64,000 nt of DNA from Chaetoceros tenuissimus (lineage: Eukaryota; Bacillariophyta; Thalassiosirophyceae; Chaetocerotales; Chaetocerotaceae). The notes under the pieces were generated by a model, which saw only the letters and a program-made list of their open reading frames with translations, ran no database searches and had not been told where the DNA came from. Made by a program: the position numbers and the translations under genes. The number at the start of each line of letters is the position of its first letter. The first letter of the stretch is position 1. The stretch is taken from assembly GCA_021927905.1 (NCBI GenBank), contig BLLK01000045.1:2666001-2730000 (forward strand), given 5' to 3'. Below are positions 44,371-54,930 of this stretch, piece after piece.

Positions 44371-45621
44371 ATGACTGGAAAGGAAGGGCTCATTACAGCA
44401 TTGATTGACCTCACCAACTCCCTCGTGGAGATCTATCTGGCGAATGTAATCAAACCATTCCTAGTACTGCATGAAAAATTTTACAAAGCTTTGAATGCTA
44501 GCCTACGCGCACTGCTGGATGAAAATGCTCAAAGCATTCCTGCCTGGTTTACGGCCAACTTCATTACCTATGCTAGAACAGCTTTTGTCATTCCATGTGT
44601 TCTTCTCATTGCAAATGGATATACAGTTCTACCAGCATTGATTATCCTCGGGACAGACTTTGGTGATTTCCTCGATGGCGTCGTCGCACGTTTCTGGGTC
44701 GATAGAAAGGAAATCGAAGCTGTGGGGGCAAATGTTGAAGATGTATCCAATAAGGATAAGCCTGAATTGAAGGAGAGTTGGAGTGTGGCTCATAGAAGCA
44801 AGTCGTATGGAGGTTTCATTGATGCTGTTTGTGACAAGGCATTTGTTATCCCTTGCTGGATCGCATTCATGGCTTCCATCCCAGATTCTACTCACTTAAA
44901 GATTCTTCAATACATTGTGCTTTGGAGTCTAATTCTTACTGAGATTAGTAGTGGTAGTATTCGCTTCCGTGCATATTATTCAACCAACGGCGTCCCTGCA
45001 CCCTCTGTGAAGGGACTTGATTTTTCCACAAGTGCTGTAAAGGTAAGCTTTTCTCACATCCCTTAAATAAAATGAAATATTGTTGAAGATAGAACTAATA
45101 ACTCAAAAAACTTTCGATAGGCTGATCACATTGGCAAGGCAAAGCAAACTTTTGAGATGTTTGGTTCAGCATTTTTCATCTTGGCTCCATTCCGTTATCT
45201 TGGTTTACTTCTTTTGGCTGCTGCTGTACCTTTGGCATATGAGTCTGTTAGAAGAAAAGTTAAAAGACGTGTTATTTACGTTAGTGGTGATGTGAACAAG
45301 CTAGATCACAATGTTCTTAAATTTTGGAAGCAAGCCAAGGGATTGGGTAGTAAGCTCATCGTTGGTATCTCATCAGATGACAAAGATGCTGTTGCCAATG
45401 CATCGGCTTGTGAAAGTGTAGACTTTGTAGTTGCTAATGCACCAACTGAAATCTCCAAGGCATTCTTGGACAAGATGGGAGTGGACTATGTTCTTAGCTC
45501 CTCAACTGTTGCAAAGATCTCAATTTCACAGGATCTTGCATCTCACAACTGCTGCTTGGAGATGGTTGACGAATCTACTTGCACGTTGGTTGGATCTGAA
45601 AAGACTGAAAAATCTGACTAA
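44371..45621 (+). CDS. CDP-alcohol phosphatidyltransferase fused to degenerate cytidylyltransferase-like domain
   Basis: Two exons: 44371-45042 and 45121-45621; 390 residues. The N-terminal half carries the CDP-alcohol phosphatidyltransferase signature: DGVVAR near residue 106, and after an insert of about 40 residues, GGFIDAVCDK. The usual spacing is D-G-x2-A-R-x8-G-x3-D-x3-D, so the insert splits the metal/CDP site. Hydrophobic segments (residues about 65-95 and 155-200) form membrane helices. After residue 255 a hydrophilic domain reads RVIYVSGDVNKLDHNVLKF, then AKGLGSKLIVGISSDD, closely resembling the nucleotidyltransferase fold of phosphoethanolamine cytidylyltransferase, but the H-x-G-H catalytic motif is missing (LDHN). 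A phospholipid-synthesis role is inferred; the headgroup is unknown. Confidence 0.82.
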
Positions 45622-45802
45622 TTTTATTCATTATAAAATGCATAACTTAATATTGAATTTAAAGAAGAGAATATTGGCCTTCCATTGAAGATGAATCAAA
45701 ATATAGACAAAGAGACTGAAATACCAAAAACAAGTTTGTCGTTTCATTAGTTCTTCTATAGCTCGTGTGTAATACTTATGTAAATTACCACTATAAAGAT
45801 GA

Positions 45803-47763
45803 TTATGTTGAAGAAATTGTCCCAATGACAGCCATGAAGGTTCCTAATAATACGAAAGTCCAATCAAGGAACTTGTCCCATAATGATAGCTGTGGTCCAA
45901 ATAATTTCAAATGAGCTGCAGCTGGGAAAATGACACTAACAATCATTGTACAGATTAATCCAACAAGAGAACACAAAACACTGAATGATGGGACGAATAC
46001 TGCGACTGCGAGAGCTGCTGCAATCAGAAGTAGCTTAATAATTGAACTAAGGAAGTCCATCCAACGATCACTTGGCAAACATGGAGCGATGATCTCTTCA
46101 AATCCGAGTGCCAATGGGAAAGCAGTAAGTGTAAATTTAGAAAATGCTGTCAAAATCATGAGCCTTGAAAACAAAAAAATATGAGCATGTGGACAACATT
46201 CAAATCCAAAGAAATTCAAACTGTTGAAAAATATACTGACCATGTCAACACTTTCATCAAAATATTTCCATCTCCACTATTTTTTTCTAGTGATAAAGTA
46301 ATCTGGTCGTCCACTAAAGAACCAAACATCCAATATCCGCTGACCGCTACAATGAGACAGCAAAATGAAACAACAGTAAACGTGAAACCAATCATACTTT
46401 CGTATTCTTGTGGTTTCTTCATGGAACTGTAAATACTTGGAATGATCGCGTGACCACTGAACGTATAAGCGATAAGTCCAAAAGCAATTGCCAACCCAGA
46501 TGGTTCCCAATATTCATGAGTTGGAGTGTTTGACATATCGATGTGCTTTCTTTCAGCGACTGATTCTGAAATATCTCCAAAGTAAATTGCACTTCCAGCG
46601 ACCGCGGATACGACACCAGCTGTTGCAACTGTACCAACAGCAGACAAATAGGACAACAATGTTGGAGTTCTAAGCAGTGCAGTTGGTACTGCTAAAGCAA
46701 AAGACACATGAATCATGTGCTGTGTTACTGAGATCTGTGGGAAAAGACTGTACAAATGATCCCCCAATGTAACGAAGAAGATGGCCAGACAACTAAACAA
46801 CTCAAAATATAATACTGAACTAAGGAGAATAGTTCCACATTTTCCAAATGCTTCCCGTGCAATAGCTGGGAATGAATTGATAGGTTTTCTCATTCTCGAA
46901 GGAGCATTTTTTGTGTCAAAAAATAATGCGATTGGTCTTGCATCACCATTCAATTCTCTTCCCAAAAGGATAGACGTACGGTATGCAACTGAAGAAAAGA
47001 ATATAGTCACAAATGCTCCTCCGAACCAACCTGCTGATTTGAAAATATATGGTAATCCGAGCATACCAACACCCATGAGAATGTTTGCCATATTAAAAAT
47101 ACATTGACCAAAAGAAGCCTTCTCGCCAGAATCAGGGAGTCCATGACCATGCCCTCCACTATCTTGTTGCTCCTTTTTCTTACGCAAATCTTCTCCTACT
47201 TTAGAAGTTGGTTGATCTTGTTTCTTCTTCTTCTGTGCTTCAAGTAATTTCATTCTATATGCATGAGCATCTGATTCTTTTTTCATACCAGCTCCAAAAT
47301 CTAAGCTCTGAACCTTCACAATTCCTTGCTTAAAAGTACTCTGAGGTCTCAGCATTCCAGGTCCCATGTCTGGTGTATTAAACTCATTTTGCTATGAAAT
47401 ATATTATTAAGGTTCAAAAACTTAGTAAAAAGTTCGAGAGGAATGCTATGGTATTTTTTATTTAGTTCGTACCTTGCGTCTAGCACCAATGTTTGGTGTA
47501 ATCTTTGGCGACTTTGTGATTTGCTCAATGAAATCAGTATCTGAAATTGGACCTGCAAGAAGGCTGATACTTCTCTCAAAAGTTGCTGGCCACGGTTTCT
47601 CCAATTCACTCTCTTCAAACTGATTGAAAGCATTTCCTGCTTCGAGATCAGGCGAACTTGTGTGTTCTGTCGAATCATCTACATTGGATTCACCAACTTC
47701 TAAGGCAGTAGAATTGACCAGAGGCGTAGACTCTGAAGGGATCTCGTCTGATGTTGGTTCCAT
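45803..47763 (-). CDS. Amino acid/auxin permease family transporter (AVT/SLC38-like)
   Basis: Three exons: 47763-47473, 47391-46241 and 46163-45803; 600 residues. The first 190 residues are cytosolic and acidic or Lys-rich. About eleven membrane helices follow, starting with FGQCIFNMANILMGVGMLGLPY, the unwound substrate-binding helix 1 of AAAP transporters. The splice rebuilds NILMKVLTW-LMILTAFSKFTLT, matching the family; it uses a GTCAGT donor and the CAAG acceptor. Substrate and membrane (vacuole or plasma membrane) cannot be deduced; the long N-terminal tail suggests vacuolar AVT-type proteins. Confidence 0.87.
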
Positions 47764-48236
47764 TGTAAAGCGTGACAATATTTATGAGTCAATTTTGATG
47801 GTGATGTTGGTAAGGAATGCAGACTAGTAACTGTGAAAGTGCAGGTAGTACATCACTATGTGCATCACTTTTATTGGCTGAAAAAGATTCTCCAGGTTCC
47901 GGTTCTCATCTGGAAGTTTGGAATGGAAGAATGCAATAATCAAATGTCATTATCTACTAGAATAGCTGATGAAAGTAGAGTGATTTCTGTAAAGACACTC
48001 TATTCTTTATCTCTGTCAAATTGCCCTGACCCAAACCTCACGAACAAAACGGAACATGACTGGCTTCCTTGGTGTTCCAATCTCAATCATAAAAACATGA
48101 TCAAACTGAATTGAAATCATCCAAAACATACTAATCTAGGTAAGGAATTCATTGGAAACATAAAAAGAAACATTGAGAACTAAAAAGAGTTATTTCATAG
48201 CCTATTTAGAAATTTACCAAATACTAACTTCAACCA
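47764..48236. other. Divergent promoter, no gene seen
   Basis: 473 bp between the transporter (-) and the HSF gene (+); nothing recognisable. Confidence 0.45.
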
Positions 48237-49346
48237 ATGCAATCACACCATCAAACTAGACGTCAAGTAGTAGAAGAAGAAAAAACTATGGATCTCCCAC
48301 TCGACTTTGATATAAATGACATGCCGCCTCCGACTAATGGAAAGAGACCTGTGCGTTTCCGTTCTGCTGCTGGACAGGCAGCTGGAAATGAAAGAAAAAA
48401 AGGAAGTAGGCGCAGTAAACCAAAGACTCCTGAGCAAGAATTTGCAGCACTAGAGAGATCTGGAGCACCTCCATTTTTGATCAAGACGTATCAGCTCATT
48501 TCTACATGTTCAGATGATCTTGCGGAATGGAGTGATAACGGGGAAACGTTTACTGTCAAGAACACTACTCAATTTGCAAAGGTTGAGATTCCGAAATATT
48601 TTGAGCATAACAATTTTAGTTCGTTTTCTCGTCAGCTGAACTTTTATGGTTTCCGTAAAGTGCCATTGAAAACCATTCGTGTAGATCAAGGGACTTCGAC
48701 TCAAGGTCATGTGCGCTTTCATAATGAAAACTTTAGAAAGGGGAAAATTCATCTATTGTCAAAGATCAAGCGCTCTACTAGAAAAGAGACAAATGCAAAT
48801 CATGCACAAGAAATCAAGGAACTGCAAGACAAGGTTGACTCTTTGCAAAGTATAATTGAAAACATGACCTATGACTATGACTTATTGAAGCAGCAAGTTG
48901 AGCAACTCATGAACAATGGTATTGCTAATAATGCGCCAGCTCCGTCTCCTTTTGGGGGTCAAAAGACTCTGCCTGCCTCGACGGCAGCTGCATCGAAGTA
49001 TCCTCAACCTTCTCTTGCACCGCATCCAGATACTGCACAAACATTTGAATACTCAACCAGTAACAACAGTAATATGCCGCCTCCACCTGGTGAAGGTCAA
49101 ATAGGAGAGCGGCAGTTTACACTTTCGGATTTGAATTTTGATGACGTATATGATCCAAATGCAGTTGTAGATGATAATAATGCATTCCGACCAGAACGTG
49201 TTTCATCTATACAATTTCAGTCTTACGCTGCTGCGGTATCTAATTTGCCTCCACCTGCCTTGCCTGAGAGAATGGGAAGCTTGACATTAGCTGATACCAA
49301 CAGTAATCCGAAGCAAGAAAAGCCGAAAGCAAAGGTTTTTGTATAA
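48237..49346 (+). CDS. Heat-shock-factor transcription factor
   Basis: Single exon, 369 residues. The HSF DNA-binding domain at about residues 75-170 is canonical: PPFLIKTYQLISTC, DLAEWSDNGETFTV, IPKYFEHNNFSSFSRQLNFYGFRKV, then HVRFHNENFRKGKIHLLSKIKR. A heptad-type coiled coil (ELQDKVDSLQSIIENMTYDYDLLKQQVEQL, about 190-222) would give trimerisation. The C-terminus is Pro/Ser/Asn-rich, probably the activation domain. An internal ATG at 48288 (MDLPLDF) is an alternative start. It is closer to classical HSF than the gene at 7149-8111. Confidence 0.95.
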   Translation: MQSHHQTRRQVVEEEKTMDLPLDFDINDMPPPTNGKRPVRFRSAAGQAAGNERKKGSRRSKPKTPEQEFAALERSGAPPFLIKTYQLISTCSDDLAEWSDNGETFTVKNTTQFAKVEIPKYFEHNNFSSFSRQLNFYGFRKVPLKTIRVDQGTSTQGHVRFHNENFRKGKIHLLSKIKRSTRKETNANHAQEIKELQDKVDSLQSIIENMTYDYDLLKQQVEQLMNNGIANNAPAPSPFGGQKTLPASTAAASKYPQPSLAPHPDTAQTFEYSTSNNSNMPPPPGEGQIGERQFTLSDLNFDDVYDPNAVVDDNNAFRPERVSSIQFQSYAAAVSNLPPPALPERMGSLTLADTNSNPKQEKPKAKVFV

Positions 49347-49472
49347 GTATAGTGATCGAAGCATAGAAAGTAAAAGTATCACAAGGGATAGACAAGATAC
49401 TAAAATAGAAACAGTAAATATGAACAAAATAGTGTTTTTGTATTCTAATAGTTTATTTCAAACTTATAATTT

Positions 49473-50660
49473 CTATGATTGCAACCCTTCCTCTTCAAAA
49501 AAGGCGCTTCGTAGCCTATCTTTTAGAACACTTTTTGAGCCTTTGGACGATAATCCTCTAAATCTCAATGCCTCCTGTAATTGAGTCAGTTTCATAGATA
49601 CCAGTTTTTCTTCTATGTTGTTTTTCATATCTTCTGGACTCATTGATGCGTCATACCATTCAGAGAAATCATTTTCATTCTCAAAACCGTCGTCACTTTC
49701 AAATTCTTCATCATCAAACCAATCCCTACGCGACATGTGTAGCATCGGCAAGATTTGGATTATATCATCCCCATTTCCAGATATACATTGTCTTAATGCC
49801 ATTTTCATACAGTCTTTACTTGCTTCAGTTTCACCAATTACATCATAGTGCAATCCAAGGAAATACCATGAATTCAATTTCCACATCTTTCTATCAATTA
49901 CTTTGCTTTTCTTTTCATCATTATCATAATCTCCACATATGGAACGTAGTTTTGCTCTAGCTAATGTTAATGATGTCAAATCATTCTCAATTGAAGCTTT
50001 GAATAATTCAGACGTAATTCGAAGAACTTTCCTAGTTTCCTTTGGTGCTAATAAATCTTCTTCGTCAAGTTGCGCTAAAGGTGGTTTTATTGATTTGTAC
50101 TTCCTCTTGGATAAGTTCATAAGCTTAACTTCACATGCATCTCTCCAAATTCTTTCTTCCGTTGCAATTTGTCCGAATCTAGACTCGTAATAATTTGCAT
50201 TCTTTGCAAAGCATTCTGCTGCACCGTGGTAGTCTTGCAAGTAAAACTTTACAATTCCTGCTTGCCAGCAGTAGCTATTGGGTTTGATCTGATACAGCTG
50301 ATTGAACGCCTCGTTAGCTTCATCTAGTCTCAACAATCTTAGAGACTCCATACCTTTACTATGCAACTCCTTCAGAATTCTCTCTGTGCCGCTAGCTTCT
50401 GCTACCCAGTCTAATTCTGTCCGTTTTACATTTAATTCAAAATCTTTTGCACCTGGAATAGCTGATGTTTTCCCCGGAGCAACCTCTCCTACTCTTTCCT
50501 TTCGACGAAGTTCTTCATCTCTTCTAGCTCGCTGTGATGCAGATATGTGACGTTCTGGCCTATCATTATTGCTAGGTGAACTGAAAGTCTCGCCTAATTC
50601 TAGAGATGTTAAAACTAGTAAGAGAACGATAAATGAGTGCCTACATATCATCTTTTTCAT
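49473..50660 (-). CDS. SAP-domain protein with TPR-like repeats, secretory or plastid leader
   Basis: Single exon, 395 residues from the first ATG (MKKMICRHSF). A hydrophobic leader (FIVLLLVLTSLELGETFSSP) resembles a signal peptide with a following Phe, as in the bipartite plastid targeting of diatoms, so plastid location is possible. Helical repeats at about 90-160 (LRLDEANEAFNQLYQIKPNSYCWQAGIVKFYLQDYHGAAECFAK) are TPR-like. The C-terminal 40 residues (KLTQLQEALRFRGLSSKGSKSVLKDRLRSA) form a SAP motif, a nucleic-acid-binding helix pair. A role with organellar DNA or RNA is an inference. Confidence 0.8.
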   Translation of the reverse strand: MKKMICRHSFIVLLLVLTSLELGETFSSPSNNDRPERHISASQRARRDEELRRKERVGEVAPGKTSAIPGAKDFELNVKRTELDWVAEASGTERILKELHSKGMESLRLLRLDEANEAFNQLYQIKPNSYCWQAGIVKFYLQDYHGAAECFAKNANYYESRFGQIATEERIWRDACEVKLMNLSKRKYKSIKPPLAQLDEEDLLAPKETRKVLRITSELFKASIENDLTSLTLARAKLRSICGDYDNDEKKSKVIDRKMWKLNSWYFLGLHYDVIGETEASKDCMKMALRQCISGNGDDIIQILPMLHMSRRDWFDDEEFESDDGFENENDFSEWYDASMSPEDMKNNIEEKLVSMKLTQLQEALRFRGLSSKGSKSVLKDRLRSAFFEEEGLQS

Positions 50661-50841
50661 GAGAAATCCTAGTAACCCCACAACCCTGAGAGGCAATGAA
50701 AACTGCAGCTATTAGAAAGTCTCTACGGTAAATGCAAAGATAATATGCAACACAACAACGAAAAGTTAACCAGTTATTCAATGGACATCATCACATCCAA
50801 CACATCAAAAAAAGAAACTCTGCAAACCACATCCGGGTCCT

Positions 50842-51420
50842 TCTTTTTGTACGTACTTACCCGTACTTACTTATCATTTCGTCTATGAAGAAAGAAGTAA
50901 AAAATCCAAGGCAAGTGTTTTTTCACGTTTACTTTTACTTTTACACATTTAGCACTTTTTCAATTACTTTTTTAATATTTTCAATTTCTGTTGAAAGATA
51001 TCCTTTGAGCTTGAGACTTGGTCTTGGTAGAATACATTCGCTCAAAAAATATATCTTGTTTCGAAGGCTTTTTTATTTGCTGAGTTTTTTCTTCTCCTTT
51101 TGCAATATCTTGTGCGCTCGCCTGCTTCGGTCTTTTTGTACGTACTTACCCGTACTTACTTATCATTTCGTCTATGAAGAAAGAAGTAAAAAATCCAAGG
51201 CAAGTGTTTTTTTCACGTTTACTTTTACTTTTACACATTTAGCACTTTTTCAATTACTTTTTTAATATTTTCAATTTCTGTTGAAAGAAATCCTTTGAGC
51301 TTGAGACTTGGTCTTGGTAGAATACATTCGCTCAAAAAATATATCTTGTTTCGAAGGCTTTTTTATTTGCTGAGTTTTTTCTTCTCCTTTTGCAATATCT
51401 TGTGCGCTCGCCTGCTTCGG
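50842..51420. repeat. Tandem duplication of about 290 bp
   Basis: 50842-51130 and 51131-51420 are direct repeats differing by one T in a homopolymer (after CAAGTG) and one substitution (AGATATCC against AGAAATCC near 50996/51286). The downstream copy contains the last 150 bp of the guanylate cyclase coding sequence (-) and its 3' flank. The upstream copy is the same sequence placed behind it. Confidence 0.95.
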
Positions 51421-54400
51421 TCTTGTTTTGGATGCGATTTTTCTTGAATTGCTTTGACGAGAGGAAAGTGTGGAAGCTCGGGAGAGACTTTTCTGTCGAG
51501 TTTTTGACCCGATGCCCTGTCCAGTTCGATTTTTACCAAGCCCACTACTTGGAGTGGTTGAGGAACTCATCGAATTTGTAGTAGTCCGGGTTCGTAAAGG
51601 ATGTGACTTCCGTATTCTTGAAGATGAGGTTGTTGATGTCTTGGATACTTGCCCCTTGCGACTTGTTACTGCTTTTGAAATTACACGGTTCTTTACTTTC
51701 GTGTTTGATGGCAATTGTCTCGATTTCGACGATTGTTTCTTCTTTGTATTCGAATAACTTGTATTTCCATCATTCTTTTTAGAAGATTCTGATACATCAT
51801 CGACTGGATCTTTTTGAGAATTTGTCACTGATATCAGCGACATTGACCCTCTCTTCTTATTCTCGAGATGGGGAGCTCTTAGATGGTGATAGGATGAATC
51901 CAAGTCTCTCTCGAGACTAGAAGATCCACTTGGACTTTCAGATAAAGTTGGAGAAGTACTTTGTTCATTTTCGCCATGAGACATTGACGCTCTTCGTATT
52001 TCTTCACTCAGATCATCTTCAAGTAAATCATTGAAACCTTGAGAGTTATTGGATGAAAATACCCCTTTTAATGGATCCAACTCTAAATCACTGAAGGGTG
52101 GTAAATATCCGTTGCTATCCTCCTTATCTTCATTTTCGAGACTCTCATTCTTCGTACCACCTTTTTCCTCACCTTCTGTACTTAACACCTTGTCCTCTTC
52201 CTTTTCAGAATTTTGTTGCTCGTCGCTAGCTTCACTTTCAACTAGAACGCTTTGGAATGTACTTGCACTTGATCTTCGTTCAAAATATTGTCTCTTCTTC
52301 CATGTCTTCTTTTCGAGCATCTCTTGAACATTTTTGCGCAACTCAATCATCTTCGTCGACCCGAGAATGGGGTTAGTTTCACCGGCACTATCAAGCCAAT
52401 ATGTATACATCTTTCCTTTGCCCTTCATATCAACTAAGCCACGTGGTGTCAAATTAAAATGCTCGGGGTTTGGAGAAAAATGATTCAACTTGCCAAATGT
52501 TATGCTAGAGCACTGAATTCTGTCTGCTTCGCCAGTACTTTCGTGTCTACTAGTTGTGTTCACCATATCACCAAAAAGGCAGTACCTTGGAGTCATGGTA
52601 CCAACTACACCACTCATACAAGATCCTGTGTGAACACCAATCCTTACTCGAATTGGTTCAGAGGTCAGAGGATTCTTGACAAGAGATACACAATCTCTTG
52701 CTGCCAAAGCAAAATTGGCAACATCTTCTGCATGATTTTCATTTTCTTCGGGTAATCCTGAGCAGCACATGTAAGCATCGCCGATCTTTATACCAATTTA
52801 AGTTAGGAGGAGGCAAAAGTGATTGTAAACATATTGAAAAGACTGGAAAACTTACTGTTTCTACTTTGTAGAGGCCAAAATGTTCAGCTAGATAGTCCAT
52901 CACTGTGTAGAGGCGATTAAGCATATCAATAATATCCCAAGGAGGCAATTCAGAGCACATATCTGTGAAACCAACCACATCTGAGAAAAAAAGAGTCACG
53001 TTATCATGATGACGAGGTTCAAAAACTTGGCCAGCTCGCAAAACTTTGGCCACCTCAGTTGGTAACATGGAGTAAAGACTGTGGAAAAAATATTGTCAGC
53101 TCAAGATAAAATACAAAAAAGGCATCTCAGTGATCTACTTACAGTGAGTTGGATAGATTGTGCTCGTATGCAAGTTTGCGAGAGAGTTTATCTAGTTTGT
53201 GGGCTGATCTTATACCACTGTACATGTGTTCACCAAGAAAGATTGCATCCCTCTGGAAAGTATGAGTTGGTAAATCAGACATTGTCAAGTTCATACTAGT
53301 TAGCTGCTGAATATTTTTCGCATCAGGAGCTAAGAAAATCATCACTTGTTTCGGCTCTGCTGACAGTTCCATGAAATGACCCTTTAGTAATGACTTTTTC
53401 CTTCCAAATGCGGAAGAGAAGAAATATGTTTGACCATCGAACCTCTGTATAGAGTCCCAGGACCATTTTGCTAATACTGGTCTCTTAATTTCTAAACAAG
53501 TAGATGCCTTTCTCCCTACAATATTTGACGAACCGACAAGTTTTGCCATACAGTTCCCACTTTGCAATATTGTAAATTCTTCATCCACCACTAGATGGTA
53601 TGGAAATACTTTCATCATGTTTGCATTTGACATATAAGATTGAGTATCACTTCTTTCCGCTGGATTCATTACCTCGCTGAGATTGTCGATGGAAACTTCT
53701 GGTCGCACATCTTCTTGAGGTTCTTCTTGCCTTAAATCGAAATTTCCCTCACTCTCGTCATGTTCATCGTTTCCTTTCTTTTCTTCAAAATGAACTCTGT
53801 TTTTATCTGCTCGATCCCAAAACTTATCCGCATCTTTTTCTGATACATTTTGCTCTTTGGCTATCTTTTGCATTTGATGAAAAGGACAGCCTGTAGTTTC
53901 CGCGACACCTTTTATGTCTGCATCTAATAGAGCATCTTCAATGTCTGACGACTGCCTATTGAATGAACCTCTAGATGAAACAATTGTTTTGTCTGAAAGT
54001 TTATATCTATCTTTCGGATCCACTGTTCCTATTCTCCAGCATGAATATTCACAGTCATTTTCACCTTGTGTTTGTAGTAGGTCCATTGTAATTTCTAGGT
54101 CAAAGTGATATTTTGCAACTTCTTTGACTAGGCCATAAACAAAAGGAACAAATAAACTTCCCCTTTCTGAAAAGTAGTAGAGTAATATTGTACCTTTTAC
54201 TTCGGAATCATCTTTACACCAAAACTCTGGGAATCTACCTCTTGGGAGTGTATCTTGGAGATGGTCATGAAGAGCATTCAAGTTCGAAAGCCATAGTCTC
54301 AAATTAGAACCTTGGCATGAAAGAAGATTATCGTAACCAGCTTCTCTCGTGAATTCCATAAAGTAGGCACCAAATACTTCCAAAACGTCATTCACAGATA

Positions 54401-54584
54401 GGTTTAGAACTTCACTAATTGCTACAACTAGATCGATAGAACTCTGATCGGTGTAGTATTTATGGCGGATAAACCCTCCATCAGTGACTTCGCAGCCTGC
54501 TTTTTCTTTTATTTCGTGCCACTTCTCCATGCCGAACTTAGCGACGACGAGTGACTCCACGGCATCGTTAATCCAGCCAAACAT
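51271..54584 (-). CDS. Soluble guanylate cyclase with H-NOX sensor domain
   Basis: Three exons: 54584-53143, 53078-52856 and 52785-51271; 1059 residues. The N-terminal H-NOX (HNOB) domain has the proximal heme ligand in NLNALHDHLQ (His106), Pro119 and the Y-x-S-x-R heme-propionate motif (YFSER, 137-141). The HNOBA region and signalling helix (KLDKLSRKLAYEHNLSNSL) lead into a class III cyclase domain: FFSDVVGFT and GDAYM supply the two metal aspartates. KVET and PRYCLFGD carry the Glu and Cys that select GTP over ATP. The splice rebuilds KVET-IGDAYM. It therefore probably makes cGMP in response to NO or another gas. A Ser/Lys/Glu-rich 330-residue C-terminal tail is unlike animal sGC. There is an insert of about 180 residues between H-NOX and HNOBA. 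Confidence 0.93.
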
Positions 54585-54930
54585 TTTGATGAAGATGGAA
54601 TGTGTAGAGTGGTATGGGTGCAATACAATACCTATTGACGTACAGTATTAACCTAGGTGCACGATCAAAGTGCAGCATCAAAATTCATGATTTTGACGCT
54701 CAAAAGAGGGAACTTTTTTACAGCTGCTTCCTTTTCACCCTGCACTTGTTAGTTAGCTCGTAGTACTTAGTAGTATGTACTACACTTACACGGTGTAGAA
54801 GAGAAAGTCAGACTGCCTTCCGACGCACTAAAATGGTCAACGATAGACACTTTCTCTATTAAAAAGATCTAATTTGGTTCATTCACATTAACATTCTTTG
54901 GTTCTTGACATGAGAAGCCTATTCGACGGT
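54585..54930. promoter_or_regulatory. Shared divergent promoter of guanylate cyclase and OSCA-like channel
   Basis: Only 346 bp separate the two start codons. The interval has no ORF and contains the short palindrome GTAGT-ATGT-ACTAC at 54770-54783 beside other GTAGTAC repeats. No TATA box was assigned. Confidence 0.55.

Noticed and set aside
50885-51265. 126-codon plus-strand ORF across the tandem duplication
   Set aside because: Low-complexity Phe/Leu/Thr product arising from the duplicated antisense of the cyclase tail and T-rich DNA.
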